Source: an uncultured Flavobacteriaceae bacterium
Lineage (GTDB): Bacteria; Bacteroidota; Bacteroidia; Flavobacteriales; Flavobacteriaceae
Direction of reading: 5' to 3'
DNA: 64,000 nucleotides
Assembly (NCBI GenBank): GCA_938084555.1
Contig: CALKFR010000013.1
Coordinates: 1-64,000 of the forward strand
The notes under the pieces: model-generated
Seen by the model: only the letters and a program-made list of their open reading frames with translations
The model's database searches: none
What the model was told of the DNA's origin: nothing
Translations under genes and position numbers: made by a program
In this document: piece by piece, positions 34,086 through 43,550 of the stretch
Numbering within the stretch: position 1 is the first letter of the stretch
How the letters are laid out: the number at the start of each line of letters is the position of its first letter

Positions 34086-34114
34086 GAGTTATCATATTTC
34101 AAACAACTCTTATT
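34081..34114. terminator. Hairpin after the DUF2721 gene
   Basis: Perfect 10-bp inverted repeat (34081-34090 / 34105-34114), loop 14, overlapping the stop codon. There is no strong T-run, so it is a weak terminator candidate at best. Confidence 0.4.
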
Positions 34115-34170
34115 AAATGGTATAACTAAACTTTACACTATTTTTTCTTTCTCATTTAATTATTATGTTG

Positions 34171-34938
34171 TTAGATACTCGAAATACTACCACCAGAGGA
34201 TGTTTTTTTTGTTATTGTCTCTGGGTTTCCATCAAAGGAAATACTTCCGCCACTACTTGCTTTTCCATCTATAGTACTTGAAGCATGTACACTTATGCTA
34301 GCACCACTACTTACTTTGGCAGTAACGTTTTGAGATACTAATTTATAAGCATTTATTGAGCTTCCACTTGAAGAATTAGTTGTATGAATAGTGGTTTCAC
34401 CTTTAATTTTCATGTTTGAGCCACTACTAGAACTTGATACCACACTGGTAGCATTTACATCTATATTGGCACTTGCGCCACTACTAGTACTCGAAGTAAA
34501 ATTAACTGCTGTGACCTCAATAGCTACTTGAGCTCCACTACTAGAACTAACATTAAGATCTGTGGCTTTTAATACATTACTAGTTGTCAGATTACTTCCA
34601 CTGGAAGCTTTTAATTCTTCTATAGTATTTACTGTTAAGTACACTTTTTTAGATGCAGACCTCCAAATATTTTTTTCAGTGTAAATTTTCAATTTTCCAT
34701 CTTCAACTTCAGTGATAATGATGTCATGTAAATTTTCATCAGCTTCTACAGTTAGTGATACTTCATTCCCTTGGTCTATTATTAATTCTATACCTGTACT
34801 TACTTTTACTTTAGTAAAATCCTCATTAATATCTCTTTTAATGGAGATTACATTATTGTTACCTTCAATTCTATTGAGCATATCTATACCACATGACGAA
34901 ATGGTAGTAAGGAACAAGAAGGCTGTAAATTTAATCAT
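34171..34938 (-). CDS. Lipoprotein with GIN/DUF2807 beta-helix head domain
   Basis: A ~255-residue lipoprotein. I start at 34938 (MIKFTAFLFLTTISSC); Cys is the lipidation site at about residue 16. The rest is a DUF2807 (head GIN) domain: short repeats of SSG with ~15-20-residue spacing (SSSGAQ, TSSGAS, SSSSGS, NSSSGSS, VSSGAS, ASSGGS, TSSGGS) that build the turns of a right-handed beta-helix. Such proteins are abundant in Bacteroidota and probably adhesin-like surface components; function is unproven. Confidence 0.85.
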   Translation of the reverse strand: MIKFTAFLFLTTISSCGIDMLNRIEGNNNVISIKRDINEDFTKVKVSTGIELIIDQGNEVSLTVEADENLHDIIITEVEDGKLKIYTEKNIWRSASKKVYLTVNTIEELKASSGSNLTTSNVLKATDLNVSSSSGAQVAIEVTAVNFTSSTSSGASANIDVNATSVVSSSSSGSNMKIKGETTIHTTNSSSGSSINAYKLVSQNVTAKVSSGASISVHASSTIDGKASSGGSISFDGNPETITKKTSSGGSISSI

Positions 34939-35121
34939 TATTAGTCTCATATTTTTTTTTGGTAAATTTATAATTTTATTTATATTTAATTAAATACTGA
35001 TTACTCAATTGTTGTTTTTTTTAGATGAACTGTTTTAAATATTAGATTTTTATCTATTTGATAAAAATTGAGATTATAATACTACTTTAACAACTTGTAT
35101 GTTAACTATTATACTACCATC

Positions 35122-36168
35122 ATGAAAAAATATTTATTACTAGTATCTCTACTATTTTCATTGTTTGCTCTTTCGCAAGAACAAATTGAAACTATAGATG
35201 ACATTCAATTAGAACAAATAAAACCCAATCAAATAAAAAAATATTGGTTAAAAATGATAGATAATGGGTTGGCTCAGCCTGTTTATATTCCTATTATTGT
35301 TGCTAAAGGTACTGTAGAAAAACCAGTCTTAGGTCTTACCGCTGCAATTCATGGAAATGAAGTAAATGGAGTAGCAGTTATTCAAAGAGTATTGGCAGAT
35401 ATTACTATAGATTCTCTACAAGGAACCATTATAGCCGTTCCAGGATTAAACGGTATTAGCTTGCCTTTACATCAAAGAAGATATATAGACAATGAAGATT
35501 TAAACAGAAATTTTCCAGGAAAAGAAAACGGAAATAGAACCCAGCAGTATGTCTGGAATATAAAAACTAAAATACTCTCAAAAATAGACTATCTTATAGA
35601 CATGCACACTGCTAGTTTTGGTAGAGAAAATAGTTTGTATGTAAGGGCAGCTCTGGAAGATCCAGAAATTAAAAAAATGGCAACACTACAAGATGCAGAT
35701 ATTATTCTAAAAAATAAAGGAGTTCCTAGTGCTTCAAATCAAGCTTCTACAACTCGAACAATGAGGGCAGAAGCTATGCTTATGGGAATACCAACTATTA
35801 CCGTAGAATATGGAAACCCTCAAGTATTTCAGCCAGAAATGATAGAAAGAGGAAAGGTAGGAGTTACAAATATTATGAGTTGGCTACATATGATTCCTCA
35901 AAAAAAATCTGTAGTTTCAGCCCCTATTTATTGTAAAAAATCATATTGGATTTATTTAGACCAAGGCGGTTATTTAGAACTTACAGTAGCTCTCAATCAA
36001 ATTGTTGAAGCACAAGAATTAATTGCCATTTTAAGAAACCCTTTTGGAGACATCATAAAAAAATATTACGCACCAGAAAAAGGCATTGTAATAGGAAAAA
36101 CGAGCAATCCAATTAATATGTCTGGAGGAAGAATTATTCACTTAGGAATTGTTGAAAATAACAACTAA
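35122..36168 (+). CDS. Exported succinylglutamate desuccinylase/aspartoacylase-like zinc hydrolase
   Basis: An M14-like zinc amidohydrolase. Start at 35122 gives an N-terminal signal peptide (KKYLLLVSLLFSLFALSQ) that ends near residue 19; the longer upstream frame adds nothing. Zinc motif HGNE at AIHGNEVNG, and a second ligand in DMHTASFG. Residues after 280 form a lipoyl-like beta domain (GGYLELTVALNQIV), common in this subfamily. The substrate is unknown; relatives cleave N-acyl amino acids or short peptides. Its stop overlaps the DUF819 start as TAATG, so hydrolysis and uptake may be linked. Confidence 0.85.
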   Translation: MKKYLLLVSLLFSLFALSQEQIETIDDIQLEQIKPNQIKKYWLKMIDNGLAQPVYIPIIVAKGTVEKPVLGLTAAIHGNEVNGVAVIQRVLADITIDSLQGTIIAVPGLNGISLPLHQRRYIDNEDLNRNFPGKENGNRTQQYVWNIKTKILSKIDYLIDMHTASFGRENSLYVRAALEDPEIKKMATLQDADIILKNKGVPSASNQASTTRTMRAEAMLMGIPTITVEYGNPQVFQPEMIERGKVGVTNIMSWLHMIPQKKSVVSAPIYCKKSYWIYLDQGGYLELTVALNQIVEAQELIAILRNPFGDIIKKYYAPEKGIVIGKTSNPINMSGGRIIHLGIVENNN

Positions 36169-37292
36169 TGATTCCGGTACTTATTATATCTTTTACAGTT
36201 ATTAGTGTTTTCTTTCTAGATAGATGGGAAAACAAACATTGTAAAGCAATTTTTAATTGGGTTCCGGCTATCTTATTAGCTTATTTAATACCTGCAGCAA
36301 TTTCTATGCTTATAGGAGAAGATTTTGCAAATGCAGACATACATTGGTTTAGTAAAACCTATTTTATACCTTTTGCTATAGTTGCTGTTATGAGTAGTTT
36401 GTCTATAAATCAATTAAAATCAATTGGTTGGAAACCCATAGCTGTTTTTGTGATTGGCTCTTTTTGGATTGCAGTATTTCCTATTATGCTAGCATTTGTA
36501 TTGTTAGACACTTCTTTCGTAGCCAATTTGTTAATACATCAAGAGTATTGGAAAGGACTTCCACCAATTGTTGGAAGTTGGATAGGAGGAAGTACAAGCC
36601 AACTAGTGCTAAAAGAGTTGGTAGAATGTCCTGAAAATATTTTTTTAACAGTACTTGTTATAGACAATATACTTGTAAATATTTGGACTATTTTAATGTT
36701 TCAGGGAATTAAAAAGACAGACCGTTTAAATCACTTTTTTAAGATTTCAAATTTAACTATGCCTGAAAATATAGATGAACAAAAAGAAAAAAAAACACAT
36801 CCTGTACTTACATTTATAGTACTACTTTCTAGTATTTTACTTGTAAATAACTTTATTGATAGTTTTATTGTAAAGGTAATTGTAGTATCTATTATCGGGT
36901 TGTTATTTAGTAATCTTATTAAAAAATGGAATATTAATTTCGCCCTTCGTATAGGAAGTATTTTAATCTTGCTAGTAATGGCAATTTTAGGCTTAAAATT
37001 AAAATTTAGTACAATAGAATTTGATATTGCTTTTCTTGGTTTTTTAGTGGCTTGGTTATTTAGTCATTTGGTAATTATGCTCTTAGCTGCTAAATTTTTA
37101 AATGTAAGTATTGCATGGGTTCCTATAGCTAGCATGGCCAATGTTGGTGGTATTGCAACCGCACCAGCAGTAACAGCTGCCTACGAAAAAAAATGGATGC
37201 CCCATGCCATACTTTTAGCCATTCTTAGCATGGCCACCGGAACTTTATGGGGCTTACTAACCATATTTTTATTTAAAACATTCTTACTTTAA
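36168..37292 (+). CDS. DUF819 membrane protein (transporter-like), copy 1
   Basis: A 374-residue protein with about ten hydrophobic helices and the DUF819 core motifs GSWIGGSTSQ (about residue 140) and ASMANVGGIATAPAVTAAYE (about 324). DUF819 proteins resemble secondary transporters, and in some genomes they accompany peptide-processing genes, so uptake of a dipeptide or amino-acid derivative fits the neighbour. It overlaps the zinc hydrolase gene by one base. A second DUF819 protein is encoded convergently at 38820-40127. Confidence 0.85.
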   Translation: MIPVLIISFTVISVFFLDRWENKHCKAIFNWVPAILLAYLIPAAISMLIGEDFANADIHWFSKTYFIPFAIVAVMSSLSINQLKSIGWKPIAVFVIGSFWIAVFPIMLAFVLLDTSFVANLLIHQEYWKGLPPIVGSWIGGSTSQLVLKELVECPENIFLTVLVIDNILVNIWTILMFQGIKKTDRLNHFFKISNLTMPENIDEQKEKKTHPVLTFIVLLSSILLVNNFIDSFIVKVIVVSIIGLLFSNLIKKWNINFALRIGSILILLVMAILGLKLKFSTIEFDIAFLGFLVAWLFSHLVIMLLAAKFLNVSIAWVPIASMANVGGIATAPAVTAAYEKKWMPHAILLAILSMATGTLWGLLTIFLFKTFLL

Positions 37293-37616
37293 CCAGAGGC
37301 ATTGTTTTGTTAAAAGCATGTACCAAAATTTTTTTATTAGGGGGGTCCCTCAAAAACAAAGAGTAAATAATTCACTAGTTCTGGGAATTTCCAAACCTGT
37401 GAAACTTTCTCATATTCATATAAAACTCCAACTATTAAAAAAGAATAAAATTAAAATACTGATTTCTTTATTATTTGTAATTACTAATTTATTAGCTCAA
37501 AATATTGAAATACCTAGGGGTTTAAAACTTCAATAATCATCTCTAATTATTCTTTCTGTTCACCCTAGTTTTTATGCTCATAAATTATAAGTATCTTTCG
37601 CAACAAATTACAGGGT
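37293..37616 (+). pseudogene. Gap with a possible degraded exported-protein gene
   Basis: 324 bases without a convincing gene. One short frame (37318-37536) ends with a typical signal-peptide stretch, KIKILISLLFVITNLLAQN, 14 residues before its stop. The N-terminal half of that frame has no match I recognise, and the hydrophobic piece would make a normal signal peptide if preceded by a start codon. I read it as a remnant of a truncated exported-protein gene, with low confidence. A GGGGGG run is at about 37340-37345. No promoter or RNA gene is evident. Confidence 0.3.
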
Positions 37617-38069
37617 ATGAACATTACGCCTAAAAGAATTAACAGATTTATGTTATTTAAATTACCTCTTGCATATTTGGCAGGGGTTCGTGTAATTTCT
37701 ATACAAAAAGAAACAGCCATAGTTCATATTACCCATAAATGGATGAATCAAAATCCTTTTAAATCTATGTTTTGGGCAGCACAAGGTATGGCTGCAGAAA
37801 TGGCTACAGGGGTATTGGTAATGAGAGGTATAGAGAACATTGAAAAAAAAGTTTCTATGTTGGTCATCAATCAACGAGGTAATTTCACAAAAAAAGCTAC
37901 TGGTAAAATAAGATTTGAATGCCATCACGGAGGGTTAGTAGCCAACGCTCTTGAGGAATCAGCTAAAACTGGAGAAGGTAAACTAATTACTATGAAGGCA
38001 GAGGGCTTTAATACAGAAGGGGTATCTGTATGTAACTTTCATTTTGAATGGAGCCTAAAAGTAAAATAA
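37617..38069 (+). CDS. DUF4442 hotdog-fold protein
   Basis: A 150-residue cytoplasmic protein with a hotdog-fold layout as in thioesterases (DUF4442): a long helix with NQNPFKSMFWAAQGMAAEMATG packed between strands. A catalytic acid is not certain. The fold suggests an acyl-CoA-related substrate; the specific role is unknown. Its stop is 14 bases from that of the DUF4369 gene, which converges. Confidence 0.82.
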   Translation: MNITPKRINRFMLFKLPLAYLAGVRVISIQKETAIVHITHKWMNQNPFKSMFWAAQGMAAEMATGVLVMRGIENIEKKVSMLVINQRGNFTKKATGKIRFECHHGGLVANALEESAKTGEGKLITMKAEGFNTEGVSVCNFHFEWSLKVK

Positions 38070-38082
38070 TAAGGTCCTATTT

Positions 38083-38778
38083 TTATTTTTCTGTTTCCTT
38101 AATATCAGTAATAAACTTCTTTAGTTTCTCGCCATAGAAAGATTGCTGTACTTTTTTTGTTAATGAATTATTGATACTATCTAAGTATTTTACGTTAGCA
38201 TTAACTAACTCAGTTAAAGTAATGTATGCAGCAGCTTCTTTATCTGCGTTATTTAAAGCAAAATTAATCGTGTAGATGTATTTTTTTAAATTTTGTTTTT
38301 CAGCCTGTTTTCGTAAAGATTGAGAGGTCTCAAGATCATTTTCCTTTTGTGCTTGCATGTTAGCAGCTAAAAGATCTAATTGTTTCGCTTGAAACTTACT
38401 GGCAGTTTCTTTATATTTTTCTAGAACTTTTTGGTTACTAGAGCCTTCTATTACTGGTGAAACACCAAATTTTTCTACTTGATCGTTTATAGAGATTACT
38501 CCTTCTTCACCAAAAAAAGAAAGTATACTTTTGTTTTGATCTAAACTTAAGAAATACATTTCAGGAGAGTTAATATTATCTGTTAGCGTGAAGGTGTCTT
38601 TTCCAAATAAACGAATAGAATCTACAGAAACTATAACGGTATCTCTCATTTTTTTAAGATATAAAGTTCCTTTTTTAACTCCTTTAATTTTTCCTTGAAC
38701 TATCATGTTGCCCAACTCTTTTTCTTGAGAGCAAGCAATTATTAAAAGCAATAAACAAATCAGTAATATTTTCTTCAT
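38083..38778 (-). CDS. DUF4369-type lipoprotein
   Basis: A ~231-residue lipoprotein. Start 38778 gives MKKILLICLLLLIIACSQ, a clean lipobox with Cys16; a frame extended to 38856 would overlap the DUF819 gene and shows no added homology. Residues 25-120 have the DUF4369 beta-sandwich pattern seen upstream of thioredoxin-like domains in Bacteroidota redox proteins, with GYLY/KKGTLYLKK and DSI. Here the thioredoxin part is absent and the C-terminal half is helical. Function unknown. Confidence 0.8.
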   Translation of the reverse strand: MKKILLICLLLLIIACSQEKELGNMIVQGKIKGVKKGTLYLKKMRDTVIVSVDSIRLFGKDTFTLTDNINSPEMYFLSLDQNKSILSFFGEEGVISINDQVEKFGVSPVIEGSSNQKVLEKYKETASKFQAKQLDLLAANMQAQKENDLETSQSLRKQAEKQNLKKYIYTINFALNNADKEAAAYITLTELVNANVKYLDSINNSLTKKVQQSFYGEKLKKFITDIKETEK

Positions 38779-38819
38779 AATATTATAAAACTTTAGGCTG
38801 CAAATATGCAGATTTCTAA

Positions 38820-40127
38820 TTAAAAAGACGCTGCTAATTCTAATAAAATAGTACATCCAATAGCAGCTATTGTACCTATAGCATACCCAAAAACAGCTAA
38901 TAACACACCTACAGTTGCTAATGAGGGGTGAAATGCTGAAGCTACAATAGGAGCTGATGCCGCACCTCCTACATTGGCCTGGCTACCAACTGCTAAAAAG
39001 AAGTAAGGTGCTTTAATTAGCTTGGCTACTAAAATTAAAAGCCCAGCATGAACAGACATCCAAACAATTCCAATAATAATTAAACCCCAGTTATCAAAAA
39101 TCATGGTTAAATCCATTTTCATTCCAATAGTGGCAACAAGCATATAAATAAAAATACTTCCAATTTTACTGGCTCCTGCTCCCTCATAATTTTTTGCTTT
39201 AGTGTAGGATAGTAATACAGCAATGATTGTAGAGATACTAACTAACCAGAAAAATTGAGATCCTAAGAATGTAAATATATTTCTTGTAATTTCAGATGAA
39301 ATACTACCAATAAGATCTTTGAAAAACCCTGAAAGAAAACTTGCTGTAAAGTGTCCAAAACCAACCGTACCAAATGCAATGGCTAGAATAATCATATAAT
39401 CTGTAAGGGTTGGGTTCTTTTTTATTTTTTGAGTAAAAGAAATTACTTTTTCTTTTAATTCCTCAATAGCAGAAGTATCTGCTTTAAGCCATTTATTGAT
39501 GGTGTCTTTTTTTCCAATACCGATTAGTAAAATTGCCATCCAAACATTTGCAACAACAATATCAACAAAAATCATTCCTCCATATTTTGCTGGATTGTAC
39601 TGATAAATTTCTAACATAGCAGTTTGGTTAGCACCTCCACCAATCCAACTACCTGCTAGGGTTGAAAGACCACGCCAAACAGCATCAAAATCTGCTCCAC
39701 CAACAGTTTCTGGAGATACTAAAGAAATAAGCAATATGGCAATAGGGCCTCCAATAATAATACCCACAGTACCCGTAAAAAACATAATTAAAGCTTTAGA
39801 GCCCAAATTAAAAATAGCCTTTAAATCTATACTTAACGTCATTAATACTAGGGCTGCGGGCAACAAAAACCTACTGGCTACATAGTATAATTGAGAACTT
39901 TCTTTTACAATTTCACCACTAGTATTTGTAGTTTTCCATTCTGGAGCTATTGCGCCTATGGTAGTGAAGATAGCTGGTATAAAGTAGGCCATAAATAGCC
40001 CAGGTACAATTTTGTAAAATTTATGCCAAAAGCCACTTTTTTTTGATTCTGAATAAAATACAAAACCAAGTGATATCATTAAGATTCCAAATACGATTGC
40101 ATCATTAGTAAATAGTGGTTGGTTCAT
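38820..40127 (-). CDS. DUF819 membrane protein (transporter-like), copy 2
   Basis: A 435-residue protein with about 11 hydrophobic helices. The two DUF819 signatures are GSWIGGGANQTA (about 156) and GSQANVGGAASAPIVASAF. These align with copy 1 at 36168 (GSWIGGSTSQ; MANVGGIATAPAVTAAY), although copy 2 is about 60 residues longer and clearly diverged. Transport direction and substrate are unknown. Downstream, 41 bases away on the same strand, is the DUF4369 lipoprotein gene. Confidence 0.85.
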   Translation of the reverse strand: MNQPLFTNDAIVFGILMISLGFVFYSESKKSGFWHKFYKIVPGLFMAYFIPAIFTTIGAIAPEWKTTNTSGEIVKESSQLYYVASRFLLPAALVLMTLSIDLKAIFNLGSKALIMFFTGTVGIIIGGPIAILLISLVSPETVGGADFDAVWRGLSTLAGSWIGGGANQTAMLEIYQYNPAKYGGMIFVDIVVANVWMAILLIGIGKKDTINKWLKADTSAIEELKEKVISFTQKIKKNPTLTDYMIILAIAFGTVGFGHFTASFLSGFFKDLIGSISSEITRNIFTFLGSQFFWLVSISTIIAVLLSYTKAKNYEGAGASKIGSIFIYMLVATIGMKMDLTMIFDNWGLIIIGIVWMSVHAGLLILVAKLIKAPYFFLAVGSQANVGGAASAPIVASAFHPSLATVGVLLAVFGYAIGTIAAIGCTILLELAASF

Positions 40128-40162
40128 AATTTTGATTTAAGCTAAAGTACTAAAATAGTAGC

Positions 40163-40195
40163 ATAAAAAAAGCGAAGTTATTAAACTTCGCTTTA
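40163..40195 (-). terminator. Terminator of the Asp-box protein gene
   Basis: An 11-bp stem 40169-40179 / 40184-40194 with a 4-base loop; the T-run lies on the minus-strand side (A-run at 40165-40171 in the given strand), i.e. it ends the gene at 40200. Confidence 0.8.
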
Positions 40196-40199
40196 AATA

Positions 40200-43100
40200 T
40201 TAAAACTTCTTAACTTCCTTAAAAGGAGAAATACGAATAGTTTCTAATGTTGTTTTATATGTCTTCCAATCTGTTTCAAAAAAAGAATTAGTTTTTTCAA
40301 TAGCATCTTTAAAGGCTTTTTTGAATTGGCTTATCAATCGTTCTTCAGTGGAGGTTAAATCTCCGAATCTACTACCAACGTATCTTCTTGCAGAAAAGTA
40401 ACGTCTGTTAATAGTAACCTCTGGGTTTCTTGTAATTCCTTGACGTTTATCAATTTTTCCTATAAAGACTGCAATAAGATCATCTATCTTGGTTATGATC
40501 TCTTTAGATAACGTTATTTGATCTTTATATTTCTTTTTGTCTTTTTTGCTAAGGTCTTTTTTAAATGCTGTAGCGGTTTGTTTACTCTCAACTAATTGCT
40601 TAACAATATCTGCCATTAATTGCTGATCTTTCTCTAAATCTTTACTCGTATTATAAATTTCAGTGATGGCTTCTGCAGACATTTCTAATCTGGGATCAAA
40701 TTCAACTTTTATAGTGCTTTCAGATGTTTGATTTCCAAAAGACATTTTTAAATTATAGGTACCTGGCTTCACTGAAACTCCTCCAGGTTCAAAATTTCTT
40801 TTTCTTATTTTTCGGGAAGGTCTGTCTGCACCTTTTTCTTTCATAGACCAATAAATTCTATGAATTCCACTCTCTTTTGGTGCTTTTTGGTGTAAGGTTC
40901 TAATTAAACGCTCACCCTCAAAAATTTCTAATTTTATAGAATCAAATTTTACTTTAGAAGCTAGCTCTTTTTTAATAACAGGTGCTTCCATTTTTTTAGT
41001 TCCTTTTCGTTTCTTTTTTCTTGTAGTACTATTTTCAACTTTTTTTTCCGAAGCAATATCTGATCTATTAATATAGTATGATATCATAGCTCCAGATTTT
41101 TTGTTTTCACCATTAAATAAGGCATCACCTCCAAACCTGCTTCCTGTGGGTTGTTGATAAGCTGCTTGATAGGCTGTAGGTGGAGTAAATAATTGAAGCT
41201 TTTTTTGTAATACATTTCCATTGGCTATGGCGCGTAATGGTCTTATATCATCTAAAACCCAAGCTGCCCTTCCAAATGTACCTATTACTAAATCATGTTC
41301 TCTAGGTTGTATCACTAAATCTTTAGTTGAAACTGTTGGAAATCCAGCAGTCCATTTGGTCCATTGGTTACCGGCATCCATAGAAATATATAAACCATCA
41401 TCTGTTCCCAAGAATAGTAAATTAGCATTGATAGGATCTTCAACAATACTAAGTGTGTAACTTTTTACATCATTTTCATCAACAATTCGAGACCAACTAG
41501 CACCATAGTCTTTTGTTCTGTAGGCATAAGGAGTATAGTTAAATCGTCTATAATCATTAGCAATTAACAAAGCTTCACCTTTATTTTTATTGGAAGCTTT
41601 AATTTGTGCTATCCAACTCCCAGATGGTAAATCTGGAATATTAGCACTAACATCTGTCCAAGTTGAACCACCATTATTGGTTACGTGAACTCTACCATCA
41701 TCTGAACCAGTCCATAGTAAATCTTTTTCAACTTTTGAAGGTTCTATAACCAGAATAGTAGTATGGTTTTCTGCACCAGTTGCATCCATGGTTAACCCCC
41801 CACTTTCTCCTTGCTTTTGTTTTTCTTTATCATTAGTGGTTAAATCATCTGAGATAATAGTCCAAGTAAGTCCTTTGTCTGTAGATTTATGAACAAATTG
41901 GCTTCCAAAATATAAAGTACTACTATCGAATGGATCTATATTAATGGCAGCATTCCAATTAAAACGAAGGGCTACATTAGGGTCTGGATGAGTAGGTTTT
42001 ACAGAATAATTATTTCCTGTAATGTAGTCGTATCTAACAACAGAGCCCTGCTGACTCATAGACCATCCGTATCGAGAATCATCTTTATCTGGAACCACAT
42101 CAAAACCGTCTCCAAAACTAATTTCTTGCCAATATGAATTTCTAATTCCTTGAGCTTTCCATACATATGCAGGACCTCTCCAAGAGCCGTTGTCTTGCAT
42201 TCCACCATAAACGTTGTAAGGATACTCATTATCAACATTAATGTGATAAAATTGTGCTACAGGTAAATTACCAATAAAACGCCAAGTATCTCCTTTATCT
42301 TTGGTAATATTCATTCCCCCATCATTTCCATCAATCATAAAAGAGCCATCATCAGGATGAATCCACCAGGCATGATGATCTGGATGTACACCGTTTGAAA
42401 CTCCATAGGCTGGCATTAATTCTTTAAAGTTTTTTCCACCGTCATCAGAAACATTCACATAAGTAAATACTGTGTAAATTCTATTTTCATTTTGAGGATC
42501 AACATAAATTTCTGAATAATAAAAAGGCCTGTTACCAATACCTGGTTTATCATTTATTTTTTTCCAATTAAATCCACCATCTTCACTTTTATAAAGTGCA
42601 TTTTTTTTTGCTTCTACCAAGGCATAAATAACATTTGGATTGCTCCTTGAAATGGCTACCCCAATTCTCCCTAGTTCTCCCTCAGGAAACCCCTCTTTTT
42701 CCGTAATTTTTTTCCAAGTATTACCTCCATCATGGGTAATATATAGTCCACTGCCTTCCCCACCAGATTTAAAAAACCAAGGGTCGCGCTTATGTTCCCA
42801 CATGGCAGCAATTAATTTGTTTGGATTAGAGGGATCCATAACCAAATCTGCAACACCAGTTTTAATATTATTGTATAGTATCTGTTTCCATGTTTTTCCA
42901 CCATCTATGGTTTTGTATACACCTCTTTCTTTGTGTTCTCCCCATGGAGATCCAATGGCGCCGACATATACTGTATTAGGGTTAGTTGGGTCAATAATTA
43001 TTCTGTGAATATGACGGGTTTTTTGAAGCCCCATGGCCATCCAGTTTTTACCGCCATCTAAAGATTTATAAATACCAAAACCACCATTTAAACTATTTCT

Positions 43101-43427
43101 TGGATTTCCTTCACCAGTTCCTGCCCAAATAACACTTGGGTTAGATTGCTGAATGGCTACAGCACCAATAGAAGCAGTTATTTCTTTGTCAAAAATTGGA
43201 TCCCATTTAATACCTCCAGAAGTAGATTTCCAGAGACCCCCAGAAGCTGTTCCAACATACATAATGTCTGGGTTAGAGTTTACTACATCTATAGAGGTTA
43301 CTCGACCACTCATACCACCTGGACCTATATTTCTTGGTGTCATATTTTTAACTAAATCCATGGAGAATTCTTGTGAGAATAAAGAAAATGATGCTATTGT
43401 AAATAGTATAGTAAAGATTTTTTTCAT
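40200..43427 (-). CDS. Large exported Asp-box (BNR/sortilin-like) repeat protein
   Basis: A 1075-residue exported protein. Signal peptide (residues 1-19, SFSLFSQ). Most of the chain (about 30-780) is a beta-propeller array of Asp-box motifs S/T-x-D-G-G-x-x-W, for example KSTSGGIKW, KSLDGGKNW, KTIDGGKTW, THDGGNTW and KSEDGGFNW. A C-terminal part (about 830-900) has an Ig-like SVKPGTYNL segment. The fold resembles sortilin/VPS10 or oligoxyloglucan-type propellers; no catalytic pair can be named. No T9SS C-terminal signal was seen. Role unknown, probably surface or periplasmic binding. Confidence 0.85.
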   Translation of the reverse strand: MKKIFTILFTIASFSLFSQEFSMDLVKNMTPRNIGPGGMSGRVTSIDVVNSNPDIMYVGTASGGLWKSTSGGIKWDPIFDKEITASIGAVAIQQSNPSVIWAGTGEGNPRNSLNGGFGIYKSLDGGKNWMAMGLQKTRHIHRIIIDPTNPNTVYVGAIGSPWGEHKERGVYKTIDGGKTWKQILYNNIKTGVADLVMDPSNPNKLIAAMWEHKRDPWFFKSGGEGSGLYITHDGGNTWKKITEKEGFPEGELGRIGVAISRSNPNVIYALVEAKKNALYKSEDGGFNWKKINDKPGIGNRPFYYSEIYVDPQNENRIYTVFTYVNVSDDGGKNFKELMPAYGVSNGVHPDHHAWWIHPDDGSFMIDGNDGGMNITKDKGDTWRFIGNLPVAQFYHINVDNEYPYNVYGGMQDNGSWRGPAYVWKAQGIRNSYWQEISFGDGFDVVPDKDDSRYGWSMSQQGSVVRYDYITGNNYSVKPTHPDPNVALRFNWNAAINIDPFDSSTLYFGSQFVHKSTDKGLTWTIISDDLTTNDKEKQKQGESGGLTMDATGAENHTTILVIEPSKVEKDLLWTGSDDGRVHVTNNGGSTWTDVSANIPDLPSGSWIAQIKASNKNKGEALLIANDYRRFNYTPYAYRTKDYGASWSRIVDENDVKSYTLSIVEDPINANLLFLGTDDGLYISMDAGNQWTKWTAGFPTVSTKDLVIQPREHDLVIGTFGRAAWVLDDIRPLRAIANGNVLQKKLQLFTPPTAYQAAYQQPTGSRFGGDALFNGENKKSGAMISYYINRSDIASEKKVENSTTRKKKRKGTKKMEAPVIKKELASKVKFDSIKLEIFEGERLIRTLHQKAPKESGIHRIYWSMKEKGADRPSRKIRKRNFEPGGVSVKPGTYNLKMSFGNQTSESTIKVEFDPRLEMSAEAITEIYNTSKDLEKDQQLMADIVKQLVESKQTATAFKKDLSKKDKKKYKDQITLSKEIITKIDDLIAVFIGKIDKRQGITRNPEVTINRRYFSARRYVGSRFGDLTSTEERLISQFKKAFKDAIEKTNSFFETDWKTYKTTLETIRISPFKEVKKF

Positions 43428-43550
43428 GACTAGTGGTTTAATTGATGTATTATAAATTAAAGGTACGAGTTCTCATTTTTAAAAAATCTTAAAGAAATGT
43501 TAATGGAATTCTTTGGAAAAGAAAAATCTAAAGTTAAAGTTGAACATTTT

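Noticed and set aside
42640-43455. Three plus-strand frames opposite the Asp-box protein
   Set aside because: Antisense to a repeat-rich gene, which often yields long shadow frames; no start or homology support.
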